A stretch of 64,000 nucleotides of DNA from Vibrio mexicanus (GCF_001012815.1 NZ_JYJP01000116.1:80989-144988), one strand, 5' to 3'; shown: positions 18,212 to 28,418, counted from the stretch's first letter. The notes: a model not told the origin generated them from the letters alone. A program made the numbers and translations.

Positions 18212-18972
18212 TGTCAGCGAATCGTATCCAAAAAGTCGACATTCTGCGCTACGACCCTGAGCGAGACGCAGAACCTTACTTCCAAACATTCGAAGTGCCT
18301 TTTGATGAGACCATGTCGGTGCTTGATGCCATTGGTTACATCAAAGACAACCTAGATAAAGACCTGTCTTACCGCTGGTCTTGCCGTATGGCGATCTGTG
18401 GCTCGTGCGGCGTGATGGTAGATGGTGTACCAAAACTGGCCTGTAAGAGCTTTCTTCGTGACTACCCTAATGGTTTAAAAATAGAGCCTTTAGCGAACTT
18501 CCCGATCGAGAAAGACTTAATCGTAGACATGACGCCATTTATCGAGCGTTTGGAAGCGATTAAGCCGTACATCATTGGTAATGATCGTAAACCTGAAGAT
18601 GGCACTAACTTACAAACACCAGAACAGATGGCGAAGTACAAGCAGTTTGCAGGGTGTATCAACTGTGGTCTTTGTTATGCGGCGTGCCCGCAGTTTGGCT
18701 TGAATCCAGAATTCATCGGCCCAGCAGCATTGACACTTGCCCATCGCTATAACCTAGATAGCCGTGATAACGGTAAAGCTGAGCGTATGCAGCTGATTAA
18801 CGGTGAAAATGGCGCTTGGGGTTGTACATTTGTCGGTTACTGTTCTGACGTGTGTCCAAAGAACGTGGATCCAGCAGCAGCCGTTAACCAGGGTAAAGTA
18901 GAGTCCTCGATGGACTTTGTGATTGCCATGCTCAAACCTGATGGCAGCAAGAAGACGGCAGAGGAGGCATAA
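18211..18972 (+). CDS. frdB: Fumarate reductase iron-sulfur subunit
   Basis: 253 residues carrying three Fe-S clusters. The plant-type ferredoxin cysteines (SCRMAICGSCGVMVDG, then LACKS) are near residues 56-77. The [4Fe-4S] and [3Fe-4S] ligands are in CINCGLCYAACPQFG and WGCTFVGYCSDVCPKNVDP. Its start overlaps the frdA stop by one base, so translation is coupled. Confidence 0.97.
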   Translation: MSANRIQKVDILRYDPERDAEPYFQTFEVPFDETMSVLDAIGYIKDNLDKDLSYRWSCRMAICGSCGVMVDGVPKLACKSFLRDYPNGLKIEPLANFPIEKDLIVDMTPFIERLEAIKPYIIGNDRKPEDGTNLQTPEQMAKYKQFAGCINCGLCYAACPQFGLNPEFIGPAALTLAHRYNLDSRDNGKAERMQLINGENGAWGCTFVGYCSDVCPKNVDPAAAVNQGKVESSMDFVIAMLKPDGSKKTAEEA

Positions 18973-18975
18973 ACT

Positions 18976-19359
18976 ATGAGTAACCGTAAACCTTATGTGC
19001 GCGAAGTGAAGCGCACTTGGTGGAAAGACCATCCGTTTTATCGCTTCTACATGTTGCGTGAAGCAACAGTCTTGCCGTTAGTGCTGTTTACCTTGTTTCT
19101 GACGTTCGGCCTTGGTGCTTTGGTCAAAGGGCCAGAGTCTTGGGAAGCGTGGTTAGCATTTATGGCTAACCCTGTGGTCGTTGGCATCAATATTGTTGCT
19201 TTAGCAGGTAGTCTTCTTCATGCACATACCTTCTTCAGTATGATGCCTCAAGTCATGCCTATTCGTTTGAAAGGTAAGCCAGTCGATAAAAAGATCATCG
19301 TCCTGACTCAGTGGGCAGCGGTCGCGTTCATTTCTCTTATTGTTCTGATTGTGGTGTAA
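18976..19359 (+). CDS. frdC: Fumarate reductase membrane anchor subunit C
   Basis: 127 residues with three membrane helices and the FrdC start MSNRKPYVREVKRTWWKDHPFYRFYMLREAT, matched here by its key residues W-W-x2-H-P-F-Y-R-F-Y. It anchors the FrdAB dimer and helps form the quinol site. It lies 3 bp after frdB. Confidence 0.95.
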   Translation: MSNRKPYVREVKRTWWKDHPFYRFYMLREATVLPLVLFTLFLTFGLGALVKGPESWEAWLAFMANPVVVGINIVALAGSLLHAHTFFSMMPQVMPIRLKGKPVDKKIIVLTQWAAVAFISLIVLIVV

Positions 19360-19368
19360 GGAGTTAAC

Positions 19369-19746
19369 ATGAAAACTAACTATAGTGTTGATCGTACACC
19401 AAAGCGATCTGATGAGCCGATTTGGTGGGGGCTATTTGGCGCTGGTGGTACATGGTTTGCCATGATCACGCCTGTAACCATTCTAGTGCTTGGCGTGCTG
19501 GCACCATTGGGCATTATCAATGCCGAGGCGTTGAGCTACGAACGAGTGGTCGACTTTGCTACTAGCTTGATTGGTGCTCTGTTCATCATCGGCACGCTGG
19601 CTTTGCCAATGTGGCATGCGATGCATCGCGTACACCACGGTATGCACGACCTTAAGTTTCACACAGGCATCATAGGCAAGATTACTTGCTACGCTTTTGC
19701 GGGCTTGATTTCAGCGTTAGCAGTGATTTTTGTCTTTATGGTATAG
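19369..19746 (+). CDS. frdD: Fumarate reductase membrane anchor subunit D
   Basis: 125 residues, three membrane helices, with the FrdD signature SDEPIWWGLFGAGG near the start and MWHAMHRVHHGMHDL near residue 84. It is last in the frd operon. Its stop codon is followed at once by the first heptamer array of the window. Confidence 0.95.
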   Translation: MKTNYSVDRTPKRSDEPIWWGLFGAGGTWFAMITPVTILVLGVLAPLGIINAEALSYERVVDFATSLIGALFIIGTLALPMWHAMHRVHHGMHDLKFHTGIIGKITCYAFAGLISALAVIFVFMV

Positions 19747-19773
19747 AAGTTCAAGGTTCAAGGTTCAAGGTTT
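19747..19773. repeat. Heptamer array, unit GTTCAAG (about 3.5 copies)
   Basis: Direct tandem repeats of 7 bp starting right after the frdD stop. The unit is the reverse complement of CTTGAAC, which forms other arrays at 43.1, 63.1 and 63.9 kb. It is the leftmost array in the window. Confidence 0.9.
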
Positions 19774-19829
19774 TTACGCCTTGTTCCTTGCTCCCTCATT
19801 CTTGCTTTTTATTTTAGTTGACCACTACA

Positions 19830-19862
19830 CCCCTTGCCCCTTGCCCCTTGCCCCTTGCCCCT
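19830..19862. repeat. Heptamer array, unit CCCCTTG (4.7 copies)
   Basis: Four perfect copies and a partial one, 46 bp before the epmA start. It has the same period as all other arrays but a C-rich unit not found elsewhere in the window. Confidence 0.9.
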
Positions 19863-19908
19863 ATTCTTATTACTCTCTCGATAACTTTAATTCCTATGAG
19901 TTATCAAT

Positions 19909-20880
19909 ATGTCTTCTAACTGGCAGCCAAGTGCCTCCATTGAGTCTCTTAAACAGCGTGCAGCAATTATAAATAACATTCGTCAGTTTTTCGCACATCG
20001 CAATGTCTTAGAAGTGGACACGCCAGCAATGAGTCACGCGACTGTGACGGATATCCATCTGCACACCTTCCAAACTGACTTTGTTGGACCCGGATACGCG
20101 GACGGTAAAAAACTCTATTTAATGACCAGTCCCGAATTCCATATGAAGCGACTACTCGCGGCAGGTAGCGGATGTATCTATCAGATAAATAAAGCTTTTC
20201 GCAATGAGGAAAGTGGAAGACATCATAACCCTGAGTTCACCATGTTGGAGTGGTATCGAGTAGGGTTCGATCATCATCAGCTTATGGATGAAATGGATGA
20301 GTTGCTCCAATTAATTTTAACCTGCAGTAAAGCTGAACGGATGACTTATCAACGCGCTTTCCAAATTGTTTTAGGAATATGTCCTTTAGAAGCAAATATG
20401 GAAAACCTGAAGCAAGTTGCCAATGGCTTAGGACTAAGTGATATAGCAAATACCGAGGAAGATAGGGATACCTTGCTGCAGCTGCTGTTTAGTATGGGGG
20501 TTGAGCCCAAAATCGGCCAAGATGTCCCCGCATTTGTGTATGACTTTCCGGCGTCACAAGCGGCTTTGGCAAAGATTAATCTTGAAGACCCAAGAGTGGC
20601 AGATAGGTTTGAGGTTTACTTCAAGGGCATAGAGCTAGCTAATGGCTTTCATGAGTTAACAGATTCTTCTGAGCAGTTACAAAGATTCCAAAGTGATAAC
20701 CGTATGCGTAACCAAATGGGATTAGAAGAACAGCCTATTGACCATCATTTAATTGAAGCTCTAACGTGCGGGTTGCCAAATTGTGCAGGCGTTGCGCTAG
20801 GTATTGACCGTTTGATTATGTTGGCGTTAGGGTGCAAACATATTGATGGAGTAATTACATTTGGATTTTCTAACTCCTAG
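19909..20880 (+). CDS. epmA: Elongation factor P (R)-beta-lysine ligase
   Basis: Class II lysyl-tRNA-synthetase-like enzyme (PoxA/GenX) that attaches (R)-beta-lysine to EF-P. It is 323 residues with no anticodon-binding domain, as expected. Motif 2 lies in INKAFRNEESGRHHNPEFTMLEWY; motif 3 lies in GVALGIDRLIMLALG, and YLMTSPEFHMKRLLAAG is family-typical. Its neighbourhood next to frdABCD is conserved in gamma-proteobacteria. It marks the last core gene before the polysaccharide region. Confidence 0.94.
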   Translation: MSSNWQPSASIESLKQRAAIINNIRQFFAHRNVLEVDTPAMSHATVTDIHLHTFQTDFVGPGYADGKKLYLMTSPEFHMKRLLAAGSGCIYQINKAFRNEESGRHHNPEFTMLEWYRVGFDHHQLMDEMDELLQLILTCSKAERMTYQRAFQIVLGICPLEANMENLKQVANGLGLSDIANTEEDRDTLLQLLFSMGVEPKIGQDVPAFVYDFPASQAALAKINLEDPRVADRFEVYFKGIELANGFHELTDSSEQLQRFQSDNRMRNQMGLEEQPIDHHLIEALTCGLPNCAGVALGIDRLIMLALGCKHIDGVITFGFSNS

Positions 20881-21581
20881 CTGTTTAAAGACTAATTTAA
20901 AATATTAATAATTACTTATAATTAAATTAATTATACTTATTTTTCACCAATCCAACTTTTGTGTTTTAATATTTAGTTACATTTATTTTTGTGTAAATGC
21001 AATGTTAAATTTAAGATCTTGGATTATCCAGCTTTTTTCTATGTTATCGATTTCATTAAATGTGATTTATTGGATTAATGTCACATTTTTATCTCGGTCC
21101 TTTCATTTATAAATTTTAGTTGTGTTTTTTATTTCATTCTTGTAGTTAGTGATAGTGATAAAACCTGAAATTTAATTCAACTGTGGTTATTTATCCCTAA
21201 TTAGTGGTTTTTCTTTATTGATACATTATTGATATATATATCAACTGATATTGGTTTTTATGAGCATTTACAACATGACAAAAGAACGTGCTACGCACAT
21301 GTTACTGATAAATTTAATAATTAATTGATTTTGATTGCCTCCCCAATATATGGATAATTGCGCTGATTTTTAGACAACTCTCTGCGCAGTTTGATTTCGC
21401 CTATCAATGGGCGGTAGCGTGGAAAAACAAATATTTAAGCCGCTAATAATAACTTAAATAAATATGGCAGCCTTAAGTGATGTTTTAATTGAGAGCTGAT
21501 GAAAATTATTATTTAAAACTCTAATCAATATAATTTCTTTATTGAACTCCTTCTTATTATAACGTCAATGGTTCACCTGCA
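20881..21581. other. AT-rich leader region of the first polysaccharide unit
   Basis: About 700 bases of very AT-rich DNA without a credible gene. It contains an ops element near its right end and presumably the promoter of the rmlA unit. I could not single out one promoter with confidence among the many TATAAT-like strings. Confidence 0.5.
21410..21421 (+). promoter_or_regulatory. ops element (RfaH recruitment), first unit
   Basis: GGCGGTAGCGTG is an exact ops core, the part of JUMPstart that pauses RNA polymerase and loads the antiterminator RfaH (established). It lies 161 bp before rmlA, in the transcribed leader of a long sugar operon, the classical setting. Confidence 0.85.
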
Positions 21582-22487
21582 ATGAAAAAGCCAAGCAAAA
21601 GAAAAGGTATTGTTTTAGCCGGGGGCTCAGGCACCCGCTTATATCCACTTACAAAAGTAGTCAGTAAGCAGCTAATGCCTGTTTATGATAAACCCATGAT
21701 TTATTACCCGATATCAAATCTAATGATGGCAGGTATTGATCAGATTCTAATTATTTCCACGCCTACTGAATTACCCCGATTTAAAAGTTTGCTAGGAGAC
21801 GGATCTCGATGGGGTATTAATTTTGAATATGTTGAGCAACCTAAGCCTGAAGGACTCGCACAAGCATTTATTTTAGCCGAGGACTTCTTAGATGGGGCAC
21901 ATGCGGCTCTAGTGCTTGGAGACAATCTTTTTTACGGCCACGATCTTGGTAAATCATTAAAAGCAGCAAATGAAAACCTAGAGGGTGCAACGGTATTTGG
22001 TTATCACGTCGGAAACCCAGAATCTTATGGGGTTGTCGAGTTTGATAGTCAGGGCAAAGTTATTTCGATCGAAGAAAAACCTAAGCAGCCAAAGTCTAAT
22101 TATGCAGTTCCTGGATTGTATTTCTTTGACGCTAATGTCGTGGAATATGCAAAGAAAGTACAGCCTTCTGAGAGAGGTGAATTAGAGATCACAGATGTTA
22201 TAAATCAATACCTCGCTGAAGGGGCATTGAAAGTTGAACTCATGGGGCGCGGAACTGCTTGGCTTGATACCGGAACGCTAGATGACTTGTTAGACGCGGC
22301 TCTTTATATAAGGGCCGTTGAAAAACGCCAGGGCCTTAAAGTCAATTGTCCTGCTGAAGTGGCATTTCGCATGGGTTATATAGGCGAAGAACATCTAAGA
22401 ACAATTGCCAAGTCTAAAGAAAAGTCGGGATATGGAAAATACTTGCACTCCATTTTGGATAATCATGTCCACCCGTCCACGGTTTGA
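21582..22487 (+). CDS. rmlA: Glucose-1-phosphate thymidylyltransferase, copy 1
   Basis: Makes dTDP-glucose from dTTP and glucose-1-phosphate, the first step towards dTDP-rhamnose and related dTDP sugars. 301 residues with the nucleotide-binding start GIVLAGGSGTRLYPLT, the SKQLMPVYDKPMIYYP segment, LGDNLFYGHDL with the metal-binding aspartate, and GRGTAWLDTGT. The gene is intact. A second, closely similar copy lies at 42.2 kb. Here the following rmlC and rmlD are reduced to remnants, so this copy is no longer in a complete rml operon. Confidence 0.95.
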   Translation: MKKPSKRKGIVLAGGSGTRLYPLTKVVSKQLMPVYDKPMIYYPISNLMMAGIDQILIISTPTELPRFKSLLGDGSRWGINFEYVEQPKPEGLAQAFILAEDFLDGAHAALVLGDNLFYGHDLGKSLKAANENLEGATVFGYHVGNPESYGVVEFDSQGKVISIEEKPKQPKSNYAVPGLYFFDANVVEYAKKVQPSERGELEITDVINQYLAEGALKVELMGRGTAWLDTGTLDDLLDAALYIRAVEKRQGLKVNCPAEVAFRMGYIGEEHLRTIAKSKEKSGYGKYLHSILDNHVHPSTV

Positions 22488-22507
22488 ATCAGATAATAGG
22501 GTGATGC

Positions 22508-22924
22508 AGTGAAGTTTATTGCTATAGAAACACTCAAAAAGCCATCATCGGTCAAGCTAAAGCTTGTTTAGAAAATAATTTTTATCCGTTGCTTGGTCGA
22601 TGTAACAGCGCTAGAAGTGCTATCTCAGTTCAATTTAATAACTCGATACCAACGATTACACCTGATTCTAATTGGTTCCTTAAGGCGGAGTAGTTTTGCA
22701 GGTAACATTATGCTCCTTCTTTTTTGTCTTACAGAAAACACTAAGAGCTCTAGAGTCTAAAAATTCCAATCAAACCAATATCAACAACTGCATTCCCTAC
22801 TGCAGCAAGAAGGCCTAGTTTTAGCGTGCTTGACAAAGCGTCCACAGAAGAAGCAATAGGCCTCCAAACTCAACATTGGCGACTGCAACTATCGGCAATG
22901 CTAGATGAAATCAATATTAAGTAA
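22508..22924 (+). pseudogene. Remnants of rmlC/rmlD between rmlA and rmlB copies
   Basis: No intact gene lies between rmlA and rmlB here. From 22754 to 22924 one frame reads IPIKPISTTAFP..ARRPSFSVLDK..TEE and then HWRLQLSAMLDEINIK before a stop. It aligns with the C-terminus of the intact RmlD at 46.2-46.4 kb (IRPIPASNYPTPAKRPSFSV, HWRKQLSNMLDELKIK). Near 22509 a short frame starting (GTG) KFIAIET may be the residue of an rmlC start. The middle is unrecognisable. I read this as a deletion scar of an ancestral rmlACDB order; the rmlC part is weak. Confidence 0.7.
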
Positions 22925-22948
22925 AACCTATTACAGCAAGAGAAAGTA

Positions 22949-24043
22949 ATGAACCAACGTCGCATATTAGTAACGGGTGGTGCCGGATTTATTGGTACTA
23001 ACTTTGTTCACTATTGGCTTACAAAAAATCCAAATGATTACATAGTTGTCATTGATGCCCTGACCTATGCAGGCAATAGAAATAATCTGTTAACCGTTGA
23101 ACAACTACCTAACTTTAAGTTCGTGCAGGGAGATATCTGCTCGACGGAGTTGATTGAAGAACTGTTAGCGGATTATAACCTGAATACAATCGTACACTTT
23201 GCCGCTGAATCTCATGTTGATCGTTCGATTACAGGCCCTGATGCCTTTATTGAAACGAATATTCTAGGTACACACAGTTTACTCAAAGCGGCTAAGAAAA
23301 TTTGGATTGATGAACCTCTATCAATAGGCGACTCCCCCCCCTCACCGTTTTCATCATGTTTCAACAGATGAAGTGTACGGAACATTGGAACCGAATGCCC
23401 CAGCATTTACTGAAGAGACCGCTTATGCGCCAAACTCTCCGTATTCAGCTTCTAAAGCAGCGTCCGACCACTTAGTGCGCGCGTATCATCATACCTATGG
23501 TTTGGAAGTGACGACGTCGAATTGTTCCAATAATTACGGCCCTTATCATTTTCCAGAAAAGCTCATCCCTCTCATCATTACCAATATTTTGCAGAATAAA
23601 CCATTGCCAATTTATGGGGACGGTCAACAGGTTCGAGATTGGCTCTATGTAGAAGATCATTCCCGTGGTATTGAACTAGTGCTCGAACAAGGCCGCATAG
23701 GCGAGAATTACAATATTGGAGGTCATAATGAATGGACCAATATTGATATTGTTACTGTGGTTTGTAAGTTGATGAACCAGTATTTTACTGGTACTGAAGG
23801 TCGTGCACTTGAAGAGAAATTCCCACAAGCGAAACAAGCCCTAGAAGGAAAATGCGAAGCTCTTATCACCTATGTTGCCGACCGTGTTGGGCATGACCGT
23901 CGCTATGCCATTGACGCCACTAAAACCAATAACGAACTAGGTTATCGACCTGCAGAATCATTCGAGAGTGGAATTAAGAAGACGGTCGAATGGTATTTAA
24001 ATAATGAAAAATGGTGGGGGCATTATCTAATGATAAGTATTGA
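22949..24043 (+). CDS. rmlB: dTDP-glucose 4,6-dehydratase, copy 1 (frame disrupted)
   Basis: SDR enzyme making dTDP-4-keto-6-deoxyglucose. NAD site TGGAGFIGTNF, HFAAESHVDRSI, catalytic YSASKAASDHLVRAY, NCSNNYGPYHFPEKL are present. The frame is broken at an eight-C run (23334-23341). Seven C or ten C would be in frame, and ten C gives the same length as copy 2 in this loop (SPPPHRF against SPLPHRF). A second correction, G5 to G6 at 24016-24020, gives a normal end ...WWGALSNDKY at 24043. Otherwise the protein runs on into the next gene. Both changes could be errors; the C-run could also be phase variable. Confidence 0.85.
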
Positions 24044-26780
24044 AGCGGTCGCTGAATCATTGTCAAAGTTTACAAGAGCAAAAAATTCGAATGTGCCGAC
24101 ATTTCGGGGTAATGTCGATTATTGGGATGGTAATTCACTCTTCGGATGGTATGTCTTTCCTGAAAATGCACAAGGACCAAAAATCACGATTGAAGGCAAA
24201 GAGCTTAAGTCTTTAAATCATAATGCATTCCGAAGAGACCTCGTTAGCAATGGCGTTTGCGAAACAGGGCTATCAGGCTTTGAAGAGTCACTAGACGTAA
24301 ACCAATTACGAGCACAAAGCGTTACTAGCTTTACGGTTGGTACCGAAGATATCGAGCTAGTTGGTAGCCCGATTGTAGTCAAGGAGCCAAAGTTAAAGGG
24401 ATATGTAGATAGCGTTGAACAGAGCCTTCTGTCGGGTTGGGTTTATGATGAATCCTACCCTTGGTGAACTTGAAGTTGGACATCTATATCGATTGTCAGA
24501 AAGTTTGCAGTGTGGTTGCGGATATTTCTCGGCAGGATCTCAAAGATGCAGGTATGTCTGTATCAAAATGTGGTTTTCAATGTGATCTATCTGGTTTTAT
24601 CGATCTGACAAAAACTCAACAAGTATCAATAAAATTGCATGGAACGGATATAGACGCTCTTCCATCACTGGTCATTCAGACTCATACCGCTCAAATTAAC
24701 AGCTTGTTGATGTTACAGAGGATACTTAAAAAAGACTTAGATAAGGCTGATGACTTAGGACTTGCTTGGTTGAACAGAGAAGTGTTGCCTGGATTAATTG
24801 ATGAGCTGCGTTTAGGGGAAACACCGGTAAGCAAAGCGACGTTTCTGCCATCAATATCCACGAAAAGCTCTACAGTCGATATTGTTATCCCAGTTTATAA
24901 AGGGTCGATGAAACGTTAAACTGCATTCGAAGTGTCTTTAACGTCACTACAAATGTCGACTTTAATGCGATTGTTATTAATGACTGTAGCCCAGAACCAG
25001 AATTAACCGTTAGGTTGAGGGAATTATCTCAAGTTCTACCTTTTACATTGATTGAAAACAAATCAAACTTGGGCTTTGTACAAACAGTAAATAAAGGTAT
25101 GAGAATATCGAATAAGAACGATGTTCTATTACTGAACTCAGACACAGTTGTCACATCCTACTGGCTCGATCGAATCTTAGAAACTGCAGCTTCTGATTCG
25201 TCTATTGGGACGGTTACGCCATTCTCCAATAATGCCACGATCTGTAGCTATCCTAGGTTTTGTGCAGACAATGAGTTGCCGTCAAGCGCTACGCTAGAGG
25301 AGTTGGCGGCGGTTGTTTCACAAAATGAAGGAATTGTCGACTTACCGACGGCCCATGGTTTTGCAATGTTCATTAAGAGAGAGGCTTTAGATGAAGTTGG
25401 ACTTTTCGATGACCAAAAATGGGGTAAAGGTTACGCAGAAGAGAATGACTTTTCATTAAGAGCTTCAAGATTGGGTTGGCGCAATGTGATGGCGACTAAT
25501 GCATTTGTTCATCACTTAGGATCCGTATCGTTTGCAGAGGACTCGGAGTCCTTCATTGCGAAAAACTTACAAAAACTCAATGGTATTTACCCAGATTATA
25601 GCTTGAGCGTCCAACGGTTTATTGCTGAAGACCCTATTCGTTTGCACCGAAATAATATAGCTCTCTCCTTAATGGAAAGCGAAGTATCTAAGCTGGAAAA
25701 CTTGACTGATGAGTATCAAGGATCATACCTGTTTGCTAGTTTAAGTATAGGGGGAGGGACGGGGTTGCTACAGATGATTTATCTAAGTTACATCTCAAAG
25801 ATCAGCGTGCTGTATTTATGCTGGTGTGCGCTAGAGAAAATTGCTGGGAACTCAGGAGTCAAATTGATAATAGTGTGGCTGAATACCACCTTCCTCAAGA
25901 GCGAGAATCTTTAATAGCGGCTTTACAAAGGTTGCAAGTTTCCAAGATGCATATTCATCACTCCCTTGAGTTTGATAAGTCAATTTGGGATTTACCTAAA
26001 GAGCTAGGTGTCACGTATGACGTAACATTGCATGACTATTACTCTGTTTGCCCAAGAGCTAACTTGGTCGACGAAAGTGAAGTGTATTGCGGTGAGCCTA
26101 GTCTGAATGCTTGCAATCGCTGTATTAAGAAAAATGGCGTGCACGAATCATCTTTATTGCAGTTTGAAGATTTAGGTGGAAGCATTACGTCTTGGCGTGA
26201 GTTTTATGAAGATAAACTACAAAGAGCTTCCAATGTATTTACGCCAAGCCATGATACTAAAGATAGGATTCTTCGTTACTTAGACCTAAATAATATTCAG
26301 GCCAAATATCATCCAGAGCCCGATTTTGACTATCAGCCTAAATCACTCGAAAATGTAAAAATATTAAATATTACATTTATTGGTGCAATAGGGCCTCACA
26401 AAGGTATTAATGTACTGAAAAAATATGCAAAACATGCATATAAGTTTGACCTTCCAGTGAAGTTTACTGTGATTGGTTATACATCAGATGACGATTTCTT
26501 TAACGACTTACCGAATGTAACAATAACAGGGGAATATAATCGAGAAGAACTAAACGATCTCATAGTTAAACACGAATGTCATGTTGCTGGATTGTTTAGT
26601 GTCTGGCCTGAAACATACAGCTATACACTGAGTGAAGCTATGAGGAATAATCTACATGTTGCTTGTTTTGATTTGGGCGCTATTCCAGAAAGGTTAGATT
26701 CTAGTCTTATATTAGATCATAAAAACCTAAGTACAGTTCTAAATATGCATGAATTTTATCTCGAAAAGCGTGGGTGGTAG
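24030..26780 (+). CDS. Large glycosyltransferase: two accessory modules, GT2 domain, GT4-like domain (three frameshifts)
   Basis: Read with three one-base repairs (24461-24462, T2 to T3; 24902-24904, G3 to G4; 25761-25764, G4 to G5) this is one protein of about 917 residues starting MISIEAVAESLS. Two 75-residue beta modules come first (LFGWYVFPE..., then LLSGWVYDESYP... with VADISRQDL and GF). A GT2 domain follows (VDIVIPVYKG, VINDCSPE, LLLNSDTVV, then the acceptor-side histidine segment FVHHLGSVSF). The last part is GT4-like (GGGTGVATDDL, FIGAIGPHKGINVL, SEAMRNNL). The start overlaps the repaired rmlB end by 14 bases with GGGGG as ribosome site. Sugar specificity is unknown. Confidence 0.75.
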
Positions 26781-26784
26781 TACA

Positions 26785-28119
26785 ATGAATAAAAAAATCG
26801 CGATCAGCGACTACTGCCATGTAGAGCTAACTGATAATAGCCAAGATTTTATTTTGCTTTTCTCTGGTGCCAATACAACAAAAGGTAAGTTTAATTACTA
26901 TAAGTCATTTTCCTCTCTGAATGTCAATAAGATATATCTTAATTGTCGGCCGGAGGATTATTACCATAAGGGAGTTCCTGGTGTAGGAGAGTGTTTAAAT
27001 ACAACTCTTAATTTTCTAAAAAACATGATAGGAAGTGAAGGGAATGTATACACTTTTGGATGCTCTATGGGAGGCTATGGAGCGCTAGTCTATGGTTCGC
27101 TTCTTAATGCAGAAATGATACTGGCATTTGGAGCCAGCACGCCATTGACGAGTGAATTTATCAATGAAAATAGAGCATCACACATAAAAATATGGAATGA
27201 TCTAGCGCCTTCAGTCTTAGGTAGCAAGGCCAAAAAGTTCATTTTTTATGGCGATAGTACATTTAATGACCTTGCATCCTACTCTATATTCTCGCAATCG
27301 AACAATGTTGTTTCTGAACTGTATATGATGGCTGCTCATGCTCTAGTAGTCCCCCTATCTCAAAGAGTTAAGTTTGATACGTTGTTCTGTGAGTTCAAAG
27401 ACGGGAAGCGCAGAGACCTTTCAGAGTGGTTCCATCGATACGAGCTTACTGAGATAGATCGTGATTTAATACGCAATGAATTAGACGCAGAAGAAGGAAG
27501 TCTGCCTGAACATGCAGCGTGTCATCCAGTTAATGCGTATATATTGGCTTGTAGAAAAAAGCAGCAAGGCTACCTAGAGGAAGCAGCAAACTTATATTTT
27601 AAGAGTTTGGAGACCGGATTTAATCTTCGATCGATAAAACGATTATTCGATATGAATCTATCGCTAGACGATACCAAAAAGCTGTTCGTACTAATTCAGC
27701 GTAATATTGGTCGTAATATCTTGGCAAGTTTGGATTACTCTGAAAAATCAGACCTTCACGAAATCTATCAATCATTGTTTAAAAAATTAGAGCAAGCGAA
27801 TAAAACAATGAAAATAGAACGTGACAATATTGAAGGGTATTTCGACAGATTCGATGGAAAAAAAATATATGGTTGGTGCTGTAATCACGATCTAGAGAAT
27901 ACCAGTGTTCTAATTGACCTAGCGAATGGCACTCGTGTTGAGTCAATTGCTGATAACTTTAGGCCAGATCTCCAAAAAAGCCAAAAAAATAATGGCTATT
28001 GTGGTTTTTCACAACAGTATGATGTGTACAGTCCAGGAGCGATTGACTTTGAAAGTCTGAATATAATTTCGGTTTCAGAAAGTCAAACTACATTGCCTTT
28101 ACTTCGAAGTGGGGATTGA
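26785..28119 (+). CDS. Alpha/beta-hydrolase-like protein with C-terminal accessory module
   Basis: The first ~200 residues show a hydrolase core: IYLNCRPEDYYHKGVPG, the nucleophile elbow GCSMGGYGALVYG, FYGDSTFND, and a possible catalytic histidine in MMAAHALVVP. The G-x-S-M-G-G-Y pattern is shared with esterases and with acyl or acetyl transferases of the Asp2 kind (inference). A helical, tetratricopeptide-like stretch follows, then a module KKIYGWCCNHDLE...NGYCGF like those in the glycosyltransferase upstream. The next open frame continues with a second module, and adding one G to GGGG at 28111-28114 would fuse them. Possible roles: O-acylation or deacylation of the polysaccharide. Confidence 0.65.
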   Translation: MNKKIAISDYCHVELTDNSQDFILLFSGANTTKGKFNYYKSFSSLNVNKIYLNCRPEDYYHKGVPGVGECLNTTLNFLKNMIGSEGNVYTFGCSMGGYGALVYGSLLNAEMILAFGASTPLTSEFINENRASHIKIWNDLAPSVLGSKAKKFIFYGDSTFNDLASYSIFSQSNNVVSELYMMAAHALVVPLSQRVKFDTLFCEFKDGKRRDLSEWFHRYELTEIDRDLIRNELDAEEGSLPEHAACHPVNAYILACRKKQQGYLEEAANLYFKSLETGFNLRSIKRLFDMNLSLDDTKKLFVLIQRNIGRNILASLDYSEKSDLHEIYQSLFKKLEQANKTMKIERDNIEGYFDRFDGKKIYGWCCNHDLENTSVLIDLANGTRVESIADNFRPDLQKSQKNNGYCGFSQQYDVYSPGAIDFESLNIISVSESQTTLPLLRSGD

Positions 28120-28418
28120 TCAAAGTACCTTGGATTTCATGTTTCATTGACAATATATCAAGTACAAAGCTTTCTGGCTGGGTAGTAGATAAAAATTACC
28201 CTAACTTAGATCTTAGTATTGAGGTTGAGATCAATGGGCAGCGCTTTCCTTTACCACTGAATGTTGCTAGGAAGGATCTTTCTGATAAAGGCTATAAATT
28301 GTATTCAGGGTTTGATATTGATATTTCCTCATTGGATTTACAGTGTCAAAGCTGGTTAGCTTCTATTTATATATCAGGAAATAATATAAGGGTAATGGAA
28401 AACATATACATCAAATAG
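28116..28418 (+). CDS. Stand-alone accessory module, probably the C-terminus of the preceding protein
   Basis: 100 residues, one module only: FIDNISSTKLSGWVVDKNYP, LSIEVEINGQRFPLPL, NVARKDLSDKGYKLYSGFDI. It matches the pattern GW-x2-D, I-x-I-x-G, R-x-D-L, GF seen in the neighbouring glycosyltransferase and hydrolase. It starts with TTG inside the previous stop. Because homopolymer undercalls are frequent here, fusion to the hydrolase is more likely than a separate gene. Confidence 0.5.
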   Translation: MIKVPWISCFIDNISSTKLSGWVVDKNYPNLDLSIEVEINGQRFPLPLNVARKDLSDKGYKLYSGFDIDISSLDLQCQSWLASIYISGNNIRVMENIYIK

